Source of the DNA: Thermosporothrix hazakensis
Lineage (GTDB): Bacteria; Chloroflexota; Ktedonobacteria; Ktedonobacterales; Ktedonobacteraceae
NCBI RefSeq assembly: GCF_003253565.1
Contig: NZ_QKUF01000012.1
Coordinates: 62,001-126,000, forward strand
DNA length: 64,000 nucleotides
Direction: 5' to 3'
Under the pieces are notes generated by a model that was not told the origin of the DNA, did not search any database, and saw only the letters and a program-made list of their open reading frames with translations. Shown here piece after piece: positions 17,294 to 26,300 of this stretch (its first letter is position 1; each line of letters opens with the position of its first letter). The position numbers and the translations under genes were made by a program.

Positions 17294-18019
17294 TTATTCA
17301 TATGGAGCACAAAGCCGCCGTGCCGCTGTTACCATCTCTTCATTACTTCGTGCCTGTCGCCCATCTGGCAGCAACAGCGTATCCTCAAGCCCGATGCGCG
17401 AGGCCAACCCCCGCCGCGCCGCCTCTTCGAGCAGTGGCCAGGCCGTTCGCTCAAATCCGTGCAACAGAATCTGACAGGTCACGCTGCCCGCTTCCAGCAG
17501 CCGCAACATCTCCGAGGTCACATGCAGCGCCTCGGGAAGCTCCTGTTCCTCCGGTTCCAGCAACACACGTACCGAACTCGAGGCCAATCCCGAGCGTAGC
17601 AGCAATCGAGCATCCTCACTGCTCCCCAGGCCTGGCTCGATTCCGATACCCCGTTCAAGCAGCGTCATGCAGAGCTCGACCGCTCCCGGCTCCACGAAAT
17701 TGACCGAGGCAAAATCAGGCAGGACCGTCCAGGAACGAACGAGCTCCAGACGCCGCGCCGGGTCCGGCTCTATCCAGCTTGCGGTACTGATTCCAAGAGG
17801 AACCCCAGGACAACGAGCGCGAATCGTGGTCAACGTGCGAGCAACGTCGTCAGGATCGAGCGTCTGTGTGCCATCTGCCGCACGCACATGCAGATGCACT
17901 GCCTGTACCCCTGCTGCTACCGTCTGTATAGTATCCTGCGCAAGCTGCTCAGGCGTCAGCGGGACCGTGGGATGTTCCCCCGCAGTCCGGCTTCCGTTCA
18001 AACAGGCTTTGAGAAACAT
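17294..18019 (-). CDS. Beta-keto acid cleavage enzyme (BKACE/Kce family, DUF849)
   Basis: A 241-aa protein from ATG 18019, with AAAGGA upstream. The family signature HxH for Zn2+ binding is present in AVHLHVRAADG, and GISTASWIEP is the following TIM-barrel strand segment. The family includes 3-keto-5-aminohexanoate cleavage enzyme, which condenses a beta-keto acid with acetyl-CoA to give acetoacetate plus a new acyl-CoA. Specificity varies and cannot be assigned. It is shorter than typical members (about 270-300 aa), with a compact C-terminus. Its 3' end is repeated at 16434-16516. No lysine-fermentation genes are nearby. Confidence 0.85.
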   Translation of the reverse strand: MFLKACLNGSRTAGEHPTVPLTPEQLAQDTIQTVAAGVQAVHLHVRAADGTQTLDPDDVARTLTTIRARCPGVPLGISTASWIEPDPARRLELVRSWTVLPDFASVNFVEPGAVELCMTLLERGIGIEPGLGSSEDARLLLRSGLASSSVRVLLEPEEQELPEALHVTSEMLRLLEAGSVTCQILLHGFERTAWPLLEEAARRGLASRIGLEDTLLLPDGRQARSNEEMVTAARRLCAPYE

Positions 18020-18053
18020 ATGATTTCTACGTCCTTTCTTCATAGAATACTGA

Positions 18054-18083
18054 TTGCGAGTTCGCTATCCTATACGTTATACT
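18054..18083 (+). promoter_or_regulatory. Promoter of the lipid kinase gene
   Basis: TTGCGA (18054-18059), 18 bp, TATACT (18078-18083). It overlaps the start of the divergent BKACE gene's upstream region. It implies that translation begins at 18153 and not at the longer upstream in-frame codon. Confidence 0.6.
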
Positions 18084-18152
18084 AGCAGCAAATCAGGACA
18101 AAATAGAGCACATTTTTACCCAATAGAAGGAGAGGGCAGACGGGTACAGAAG

Positions 18153-19217
18153 ATGAAGAGAGGAATCGTTATTCATAGCCCCCGTTCGGGCCGTTCAGCA
18201 CAACTGAATCAGGCTCTTGAGGCGCTCCAACAGAACAACATCGACGTCGTAGACCACTTTCCCATAACTGAGCTGGACACGCTTCCAAAGCAGGGCCAGA
18301 AATGGCAGGAAGAGGGAATTGAGCTTGTCATTGCAGCCGGAGGGGATGGTCTGGTAGGCGGCGTGACGGCTCACCTGGTCAACACGCAGCTCCCGCTCGG
18401 GATTATCCCGCTTGGCACCGCCAACGATGTCGCGCGCACGGTTGGCATTCCTATTGATCCGGTTCGTGCCGCAGAAGTGGTTGCAACAGGCATTATCAAA
18501 AAGATTGATCTGGGCGTGGCACAGCCCGCAGAGCAACAGCCGCACCCCACAGAGAACATCGTCATCCCCCCGCAGGAGAAGATGTACTTCACTCACGCGT
18601 TAACCGTCGGGCTGAATGTCGCATTTGCTCGGCTGGCAACCAACCGCGATATACGTCAGCAGTTCGGCCCGATGACCTATCCCGTCGCCGTGATGGAGGC
18701 AGTGCGCAACTACTCGCCGATCAATGTGGTGATACAGTTGAAAGGTGTAGCCTACCATCCCACGCCGGGCGCACCGCTCGAAATCTACAGCAAACCCGTC
18801 ATGCTCCGCTGTCGGGCCGCACAGGCAACCGTCGTCAACGCCCCCATTTTCTGGGGCATGTTGCAAGCAACCGTGCCCGGAGTCAGCCTGCAAGATCGCT
18901 TGCTTGATGTCGTGGTAGTCGAAGATATCAGCCTCGATCAATTGATGTTCCGTGTGGCTCGCTTCTTCACCCGGCAGGACCATCAGCCCCCCAATGAACA
19001 GAGCTGGCATGCACAATACCCCGAACTGCTGGCAGCCGAATTGACCGACGTTCCTGGCATTCACCACTTCAAGGCAAAGAGCGTGACCATCGACGTTGAG
19101 GGAGCGCCACATGACGCCACACTTGACGGGGAAGTACGTGGACAGACCCCCATTTTTGCCCGGGTCGCCGATGAAAATATCTCATTAATCGTGCCGGCCA
19201 CAGCGACTATTCAATAA
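18153..19217 (+). CDS. Diacylglycerol kinase-like lipid kinase (YegS/DgkB family)
   Basis: A 354-aa protein from ATG 18153. The catalytic domain shows AAGGDGLVGGV (GGDG motif) and LGIIPLGTANDVAR (GTxND motif), which bind ATP in this family. A beta-sandwich second domain follows, with VTIDVEGAPHDATLDGE near the end, matching the usual DGE motif. It should phosphorylate a membrane lipid such as diacylglycerol at the inner face of the membrane. One internal insert, residues ~120-150, contains AEQQPHPTENIVIPPQEK and is unusual in this position. The gene is alone in its unit and convergent with the HAD gene. Confidence 0.9.
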   Translation: MKRGIVIHSPRSGRSAQLNQALEALQQNNIDVVDHFPITELDTLPKQGQKWQEEGIELVIAAGGDGLVGGVTAHLVNTQLPLGIIPLGTANDVARTVGIPIDPVRAAEVVATGIIKKIDLGVAQPAEQQPHPTENIVIPPQEKMYFTHALTVGLNVAFARLATNRDIRQQFGPMTYPVAVMEAVRNYSPINVVIQLKGVAYHPTPGAPLEIYSKPVMLRCRAAQATVVNAPIFWGMLQATVPGVSLQDRLLDVVVVEDISLDQLMFRVARFFTRQDHQPPNEQSWHAQYPELLAAELTDVPGIHHFKAKSVTIDVEGAPHDATLDGEVRGQTPIFARVADENISLIVPATATIQ

Positions 19218-19227
19218 TGAGCTGGGA

Positions 19228-19254
19228 GGAGAGGAAGCGGTTATCTTCCTCTCC
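19228..19254. terminator. Hairpin between convergent genes
   Basis: GGAGAGGAAG (19228-19237) is perfectly complementary to CTTCCTCTCC (19245-19254). It has no T tract, but its position between two stop codons suggests transcription termination for either strand. Confidence 0.4.
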
Positions 19255-19262
19255 ACACCTGT

Positions 19263-19931
19263 TCAGGAGACCAATTCACGCTCGGCCAGCAGATCCGCGA
19301 GTTCCTGGACGGTCTCCACAATATAGGTGGGCCGGGCTGACTCAAGTTCCTGGGCCGTGCCATACCCATACTTAACCGCGATCGAGTCCAGGCCGTTTTT
19401 CTGCGCTCCCACAATATCGAACTCTCGGTCTCCAATCATAACAATCTCGGTCTTGTCATACAGTGAACGTTCTGTCAGGACATGCGCTATGACCTCACTC
19501 TTCTTGACTCGTGAGCCATCAAGCTCGCTCCCCGCAATATACTCGAAATACGGAGAAAGCTGGAAGTGATCCAGAATGCGCAGTGCAAACGTCGTCGGTT
19601 TTGAGGTTGCCACCATCAGACGCGTTCCCTGCATCTGGAGCTCTTGCAGCAACTCGACAATACCAGGGAAAACCGCGTTCTCAAACAATCCGCGCACAGC
19701 AAAGTATTCACGGTAGAACTCGACAGCCTGTCGCGCCTGTCTATCGTCCATTCCATAAAAGTATTGAAATGAATCGCTCAAAGGAGGCCCAATAAAGGGG
19801 ACTAACGAATCAAGATCATTTTCAACAATCCCCATGCGTTTCAGAGCATGCTGAACAGAACGAGTAATGCCCGGTTTGGGATCAGTCAACGTTCCATCGA
19901 GGTCAAAGAGAAGCACTCGGTATGGCTTCAT
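19263..19931 (-). CDS. HAD-family phosphatase (phosphoglycolate phosphatase-like)
   Basis: A 222-aa protein from ATG 19931, with AAAGGA upstream. HAD motifs: VLLFDLDGTLTDPKPG (DxDGT nucleophile), a cap domain (about 20-85), LMVATSKPTT (motif II), the motif III Lys in GSRVKKSEVI, and VMIGDREFDIVGA (motif IV; GDREFD with the metal-binding acids). The pattern fits the Gph/PpaX group that dephosphorylates phosphoglycolate or pyrophosphate-type substrates. The exact substrate is not determined. In-frame upstream codons are non-coding by composition and lack a ribosome site. Confidence 0.9.
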   Translation of the reverse strand: MKPYRVLLFDLDGTLTDPKPGITRSVQHALKRMGIVENDLDSLVPFIGPPLSDSFQYFYGMDDRQARQAVEFYREYFAVRGLFENAVFPGIVELLQELQMQGTRLMVATSKPTTFALRILDHFQLSPYFEYIAGSELDGSRVKKSEVIAHVLTERSLYDKTEIVMIGDREFDIVGAQKNGLDSIAVKYGYGTAQELESARPTYIVETVQELADLLAERELVS

Positions 19932-20449
19932 AGCAGGTAAATCCTTTCCTCGCCTATCTTCAAAACATCCGGGTAGTGCCTGCGTGAAGTTGAGGAACCC
20001 CCTCCGCCATACCCACCAGAAAAAAAGTATGTCCTCATTGCCGGCTTGCTCGATTTGGCAAGTCAAACCATGCGGGCAGTCTAGCACCCTGTTTCACCGC
20101 GCCGCCACAGCAAAGCATTCACGCAGCAAAGCTAGAGCCAAAGCGTGTATTCTATGGCACATACAAGGCCACATTGTAGCACCAGCCTCTACACCGACGC
20201 AAACATGATGTTCCCCTCCCTCTTTCCTGTCATATAATTCCCGTCAGTATAAGTATACCCTATTTTTCTTCTCTATTACAGTATTTATCTCTTCTTGATC
20301 GCTCTCAAGCCAGATGAGCAGCGTTGTTATTGCCCCTAAAAATTTCTAATCCCGATAGAGAGGTATTTACCTTTCTGTTGATCAGCGAGCGCTGGCGCAA
20401 GCCAGGCTAAAGCTGTGAGTTTTGCAGTATTTATAGAACAGGAAACCAC
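19932..20449. other. Intergenic region without a gene
   Basis: Over 500 bp between the patatin gene's 3' end and the HAD gene's start. It should hold the HAD promoter on the minus strand. A TATACT-like hexamer is present near 20258, but no paired -35 is convincing. No repeat or RNA structure was recognised. Confidence 0.5.
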
Positions 20450-20478
20450 AAAAAAGCGACGAAGAAAGCCTTCGCCGC
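20450..20478 (-). terminator. Intrinsic terminator of the patatin gene
   Basis: On the minus strand, GCGGCGAAG-GCTTT-CTTCGTCGC is followed by T6, 17 nt after the stop at 20495. Confidence 0.87.
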
Positions 20479-20494
20479 TTCTCTACCTGCTTGC

Positions 20495-22450
20495 TTAAAG
20501 CTCGGTTGTCAGCCGCATGACCGGGCGCGGCCGTGGAGTTTGCTCATCAGAGAAGTGGTAAGCAACGCCGCGCTCTGCCGCCAGCTTGCGCCAGTGAGAA
20601 ACCAACTCGTGTAGCTCCATCAGCCGGGTCTCAGCATTCTCGCACCAGGGACGTAAGCGCTGATACGGGAAATCAGGCGAGCTCCAGACCTCCCGGAACA
20701 GTTGACGCATCTCATCCTCATGCATTGCCTCATTCATCGCGGACAGATTCTGCTCAAGCTGCGCCATAAGCACCTGGAAGCGCACCCAACGATGCTGCTC
20801 CATATCGAACTCAGTAAGCAACTGACCGGCCCGGCGCCCCTTCTCCACAATCGCCTTGATGGTTGCCGGAGGCATATTCAGATTCATGCCGCCCTCATCG
20901 TCGCTCAATCTGATCTGTACGATACGCTCACGGTAGCTTGGAAGCGCTGCTTGCAGGGTATCACGATAGCCAAGCCCGGTACCGATCACCGCCGACAGAA
21001 ACGAGTCGATGCCTTCGAGCTCGTTCCATTCAGGATCCTGAAGCTCCTGCGGATGCGGCAGATGCACATCATCGCGCTCGTCAAGCAGGGTTTTCCGATT
21101 CGGTCGATGGTCAAGGGCAGAGAACAACTGCCTGCGCAGGCGCCTGCGTGGGCTCCCCTGATCCATCTTGACAAAGTGCTCTTTTGAGAGTGAGAGCAGA
21201 TTAATACCAAACGTCGGATAATGCGGGAACCAGGAATCAAAAAACTCAATTGGGAAATTGCTACAGATGCCGCCATCACTGAACCAGTTCTGCTGCAAAT
21301 CGGCAGGCTCAAGCCGCTCCCTGTCTCCCCGCAACAGCTCTTGCAGGGCAGATGAACGGATGGTATAGAAGGGCAACGCGCTGAGCAGTAATGGGAAGCT
21401 CAGACTCAGACGCATGGCAACCAGCACCGGAAGCTGCTCTTTTTCAGGCAGAAAGTGGTAGCCCTCAGGGAGCGCCAGCGCCGAAAGCTCGTTATCGCCG
21501 TCAAAGCGGCCCGCATACTGCACCATATGCGCAACGATAGGTTCCGGGAAGTAGCGCCGCATCTCATCAGCACAGAAGATGAAGCCCTTCAGTTCGTTGG
21601 GCAACACATAGGGTCGGCCCTGGCTCAGGTTGGTTGTGACCATGCTTAATTCAATGCTCTCTGGCTTGCCGGCCTCGTCACGACGGCCCCGATTGCGTTT
21701 GAGATCGCCAAAGGTCAGCACCGTCTCGCGTCCCCCGGCAAGCATACCATCCAGACAGCGGGCAAGCCAGTTCATCAGCACCCGCTCGTCGCCGGAAGGG
21801 GAGTAGCCGGAACAGATGCCATACCCATGTTGTGGAAGCTGCCGCAATGCGTGGAGGATCCCACCAATCTGCAAGCCAACCAGTCCGAACACCAGCCCGA
21901 GCACCAGCCAGACACTCCAGAACACCGTTTGGTGCCAGAGAGCCCCGCTGCGATCAAACAGCGAGATCAACCCGAGCACAATCAAGGCACAGAGCCCTGC
22001 CAGCAGCATGCCACCCACCAGCCCAAACAGCACACCTCGGGACAGGACAGGATAGCGAACCCACCAGAGGAAGAAGAGCCGCCACACACCAGACCACAAG
22101 CGCCGCGGCGGACGCTGCTTCTTATCCGCCGTTGCCGAAGGCGCGACAGGGGGGAAAAACGCATCAACAATCGTCATCAGCGGACGCGTTTCACGCTCGG
22201 GCTGAAAGAGGTTGCGCAGGTTTCGCCCGGAGCCAAGCCACTGCCCCATCTTTTCCACATACTCGAAACCGCCCTGATCGCGGCAATATTCTGCCGCCGC
22301 CGCAATTGTGGCCGCGATAGCCCCGGCAGAGGTGCCGCCAATTTTGCGCAGAATGTACCGATCCTTCAACTGCAAGATTACCGGAGGATATACAATCCCG
22401 CTTGTAATCCCGCCTTTCATCACAAGATCGCATTTTTGGAGTGGTCTCAT
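20495..22450 (-). CDS. Patatin-like phospholipase with internal membrane segments
   Basis: A 651-aa protein. The patatin lipase elements are split. The oxyanion loop is KGGITSGIVYP (residues 12-22) and the nucleophile elbow is GGTSAGA (Ser41). The catalytic Asp sits far downstream in SDGGICSNFP (Asp392). In between lies a stretch of about 80 residues with hydrophobic helices (about 122-165 and 172-200) that should cross or enter the membrane. The C-terminal 200 residues are charged and helical and have no known domain. The Ser-Asp dyad indicates hydrolysis of acyl esters of membrane lipids. The inserted helices suggest the enzyme is anchored at its substrate. The gene is a single unit with its own terminator. 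Confidence 0.88.
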   Translation of the reverse strand: MRPLQKCDLVMKGGITSGIVYPPVILQLKDRYILRKIGGTSAGAIAATIAAAAEYCRDQGGFEYVEKMGQWLGSGRNLRNLFQPERETRPLMTIVDAFFPPVAPSATADKKQRPPRRLWSGVWRLFFLWWVRYPVLSRGVLFGLVGGMLLAGLCALIVLGLISLFDRSGALWHQTVFWSVWLVLGLVFGLVGLQIGGILHALRQLPQHGYGICSGYSPSGDERVLMNWLARCLDGMLAGGRETVLTFGDLKRNRGRRDEAGKPESIELSMVTTNLSQGRPYVLPNELKGFIFCADEMRRYFPEPIVAHMVQYAGRFDGDNELSALALPEGYHFLPEKEQLPVLVAMRLSLSFPLLLSALPFYTIRSSALQELLRGDRERLEPADLQQNWFSDGGICSNFPIEFFDSWFPHYPTFGINLLSLSKEHFVKMDQGSPRRRLRRQLFSALDHRPNRKTLLDERDDVHLPHPQELQDPEWNELEGIDSFLSAVIGTGLGYRDTLQAALPSYRERIVQIRLSDDEGGMNLNMPPATIKAIVEKGRRAGQLLTEFDMEQHRWVRFQVLMAQLEQNLSAMNEAMHEDEMRQLFREVWSSPDFPYQRLRPWCENAETRLMELHELVSHWRKLAAERGVAYHFSDEQTPRPRPVMRLTTEL

Positions 22451-23377
22451 AAGTCACCATAAGCCTTTCAACACATCAACTCCATACTACTTTAGCCTAT
22501 TACCTATGGGACGCACAATACTAAACGTGCAGGCCCTGCCTTTTTGGCGCATCGATTTTTCATTTGCGAATATCTGGACGTGTCGTCTGCGCGCTGCTGC
22601 TCCCGAGGAGGAGTTATTCGGACAGGCGCGTTCGGGAGCCGTGCAGCCACACCTGTCAACCGGACCGATGGCGTTGTATCGAAACATGGCCCTCGCGGCT
22701 CTTTCCACCTCTAAGAATCTTTTTCAGACGGGAAAGCAGCGGGAGCGCCCAGGAAGCGGGTTTACAGGTCAGGGAGAGGGAGTAGGAATCATTACCCGGG
22801 GGTATCGCCAGCCCTTGCCATATAGGATATAATAGAGGCTTAGGGGAAATTGTGTTATCGAGCTTTTCACAGAAGTCAAACCAGAGCGCCTGCAAAGGGT
22901 CGCTCATGGCTGTGTATGACCTGATCGGGCACTCACCTCACTATCCAAAAAAGGAGAAGACCCGCAGGTTTCCCCTTACAGGTCTTTGTTTGTTTCTATT
23001 ATAGCATACTTTTGAGAAAAAAACATCGTCCGAAAGTACGGTGTTTTTTGTGACGTTTGAGGGTATCATTAAGCAGGGCAACTGTGGCGTCATGAACACA
23101 CAAAAATTTCCAAGGAACCCGCGTTCTCCTGGTCCTGAAGGACAGGGGGAGCGTTTCATGATGTTTTGCAGAGCCTCTTTTTATCTCTCCTCCGGTCACA
23201 AAGCGTTTGCATCTTGAAGGTCAGGAACCAACAGGAGCTTCTTTATTATAGAAGAGAAGAGAACTCACCGTAATCGCATGAGCTTACACCTTTCATTTCA
23301 CGCTGTTGAGAGGCTTGCATCTCTGTGTCTCTCGTACGCTTTCAATTCCGGCAACTAGGTTAAAGGAGAACATCTAC
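22451..23377. other. Long non-coding region upstream of rpoB
   Basis: More than 900 bp between the divergent patatin and rpoB genes. Short open frames here show no protein-like features. It contains a TATAAT at 22828-22833 (plus) and a minus-strand extended -10 plus terminator unit, listed separately. No ribosomal protein gene (rplJ/rplL) precedes rpoB. I cannot point to the rpoB promoter with confidence. Confidence 0.55.
22947..22991 (-). ncRNA. Possible very short transcript or leader: promoter plus terminator
   Basis: On the minus strand an extended -10 (TGC-TATAAT, plus positions 22998-23003) is followed within 12-40 nt by a stem, AAGACC/GGTCTT (22981-22986 with 22957-22962), and then CTCC-T6 (22947-22952). 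If both work, a transcript of about 45 nt would be made. The -35 region is weak. It may be a small RNA, an aborted leader of the patatin gene, or chance. Confidence 0.25.
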
Positions 23378-26300
23378 ATGGCAGTAAGTGTAAAAACTCC
23401 TATTCTCCCTGAACGAGTCTCGTTCGCCCGCATTCCCGAAATCCGGCCAATGCCGAATCTTATCCAGATTCAGATAGACTCTTTTGAGTGGTTTAAGCAG
23501 GAGGGCTTGAAGGAACTCTTTGAGGAAATTTCCCCCATTGAGGACTTCACCGGCAAGAATCTGAGTCTGGAATTTATCGTTCCTCCTGAGCCATTCGGCA
23601 AGCCGAAATATTCGGAGGATGAATGCCGCGAACGCGATGCGACCTATGCCGCGCCTCTCACAGTTAAGGCACGCTTAATTAACAAAGAGACAGGCGAGAT
23701 CATCGAAAAAGATGTGTTCATGGGAGACTTTCCGCTGATGACAAAGGCCGGTACCTTTATTATTAACGGTGCCGAACGTGTTGTCGTCAGCCAGCTTGTC
23801 CGCTCTCCCGGCGTGTATTACACGGTTGATGAGGATGCCACCACAGGGAAGCGGCTCTTTGCCGCGAAGGTCATTCCGAATCACGGGGCGTGGTTGGAGT
23901 TTGAAACCAGCAATAAAAATCTGCTCTCCGTCAAAATTGACCGCAAGCGTAAGATTCCAGTCACGACGCTGCTACGCGCCATCGGTTCGCTGGCAAAAGA
24001 GCAGTGGCATTCTGAAGAGGTCAACCTTGCCACCGATCAGGGTATCCTCGATGCCTTTGCAGAAGTAGACAACAATCCAAATATTCGCTATATTCAGGCC
24101 ACGCTGGACCGCGATCCAGTGAAGACCGAAGAAGAGGCACTGCTTGAGCTCTACAAGCGCCTGCGCCCGGGCGATCCTGCCACGCTGGACAATGCCCGCT
24201 CGCTGGTGCGCAACCTCTTCTTTAATGCGCGCCGCTATGATCTGGGCAAGGTTGGTCGCTACAAGCTCAACCGCAAGCTCGATCTGTCCACACCGCAGAG
24301 CTACCGCATTCTGACACTGGACGATATCGTGAACATCGTGCGCCGCCTGATCGCACTGAACAATGGCCGTGGGCGCCCCGATGACATCGACCATCTGGGG
24401 AATCGCCGCGTGCGCAGCGTCGGTGAGCTGATTCAGGCTCAGTTCCGTGTTGGCTTGCAGCGTATGGAGCGCGTCGTCAAAGAGCGCATGAGCATTCAGG
24501 AGCCCGATCAGGCCACACCGAACGCGCTGATCAACATCCGTCCGGTTGTTGCCTCGATCCGCGAGTTCTTCGGTGGTAGCCCACTCTCGCAGTTCATGGA
24601 CCAGGTGAACGTGCTCTCCGAGATCGACAACAAGCGCCGTCTCTCCGCAATGGGCCCTGGCGGTCTTTCGCGTGAGCGCGCAAGCTTCGAGGTTCGTGAC
24701 GTTCACTCGTCGCACTATGGCCGTATCTGTCCGATTGAGACGTCGGAAGGTGCAAACATTGGTCTGATCAGCAACCTTGCAACCTATGGACAGATCAATG
24801 ACTATGGCTTCATTGAGACGCCATACCGCAAGGTCTATAAGCGCATCGCCGCCAATGATCGCCGCCTGATTGGCCACGAGCTACAGGGTATCTATGGACG
24901 CGAGCGCGAAGACATCGTCACTGCCGATGGCGAGGTGCTGTACAAGGCCCGCACGCCGGTACGCGTGACGCCGGAACTGTTCGAGAAGCTTTCGGCACTC
25001 CTCGGTAGCACACAGGTGAAAGTGCGCCCGTTCGTCACTGAGGAAATCGAGTACCACACCGCCGACGATGAGGAGAACTTCTACATCGCCCAGGCAAACG
25101 CGGTTCTGACCGAGAACAACGAGTTCGCCGAGGCTCGCGTGCTTGCCCGCTATGGTGGTGATATCGTTGAGGTTTCGTCCTCCGTCATTGACTATATGGA
25201 CGTCTCGCCACGCCAGACCGTCAGTGTTGCCAGTGCTCTGATCCCCTGTCTGGAACACGACGACGTGAACCGAGCACTGATGGGTGCGAACATGCAGCGT
25301 CAGGCCGTGCCTCTGCTGCGCCCGCAGGCTCCGATCGTCGGTACGGGTATTGAGCGTCAGGTTGCGATCGATTCCGGTCAGGTCGTTGTGGCTGAGGAAG
25401 CCGGTGAAGTGGTTTCGTCCACAGCCAAAAAGATCGAGATCATCGACGAGCATGGCAAGCTGCACACTCACGTGCTGCGCAAGTATGCCCGCTCGAACAA
25501 CGGCACCTGCATCAACCAGCGCCCGATTGTCAAGAAGGGTGACTATGTCTCGAAGGGTCAGGTTATCGCCGACAACTCCTCGACGGAAGATGGCGAACTG
25601 GCTCTGGGTCAGAACATTCTGGTTGCCTTTATGAGCTGGGAAGGTGGTAACTTCGAGGACGCGATCCTGATCAGTGAGCGTATCGTGCGCGAAGACCTCT
25701 TCACGTCAATCCACATTGACGAGTACGAAACGGAGGCCCGCGACACCAAGCTTGGTCCCGAAGAGATCACCCGCGATATTCCGAACGTCGGTGAGGAGGC
25801 GCTGCGCCACCTTGACGAGCGCGGTATTGTCTATGTCGGCGCGGAAGTTGGCCCACAGGATATTCTGGTTGGTAAGATCACACCAAAAGGTGAGACCGAG
25901 CTGACCGCAGAAGAGAAACTCCTGCGTGCAATCTTCGGTGAGAAGGCCCGCGAAGTAAAAGACACCTCGCTGCGTCTGCCTCACGGTGAGCATGGTAAGG
26001 TCATTTCGGTCAAGGTCTTCTCGCGTCAGGCTGGCGATGAGCTCTCCCCTGGTGTCAATCAGGTGGTCCGCGTAAGCGTCGCCCAGAAACGAAAGATCGG
26101 TACTGGCGACAAGATGGCCGGACGCCACGGAAATAAGGGTGTTATCTCGCGCGTGCTGCCGGTTGAGGACATGCCGTTCCTGCCCGATGGCACCCCGGTC
26201 GATATCATTCTGAACCCGCTTGGTGTGCCTCACCGTATGAATATCGGTCAGATCATGGAGACCCATCTTGGTTGGGCCGCGCATGAACTCGGGTTGAAAG

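Larger units (their letters stand above)
16434..17380. repeat. Direct 83-bp repeat pair flanking the Uma2 gene
   Basis: Copy A is 16434-16516 and copy B is 17298-17380, in the same orientation, ungapped, with 11 mismatches. Copy B is coding (end of the BKACE gene). The copies have diverged, so the event is not recent. The interval between them contains only the Uma2 gene. Confidence 0.8.

Noticed and set aside
22308..22832. Plus-strand frame of about 174 codons across the patatin start
   Set aside because: It overlaps the conserved patatin N-terminus on the other strand and has no ribosome site or homology-like pattern. Treated as non-coding.
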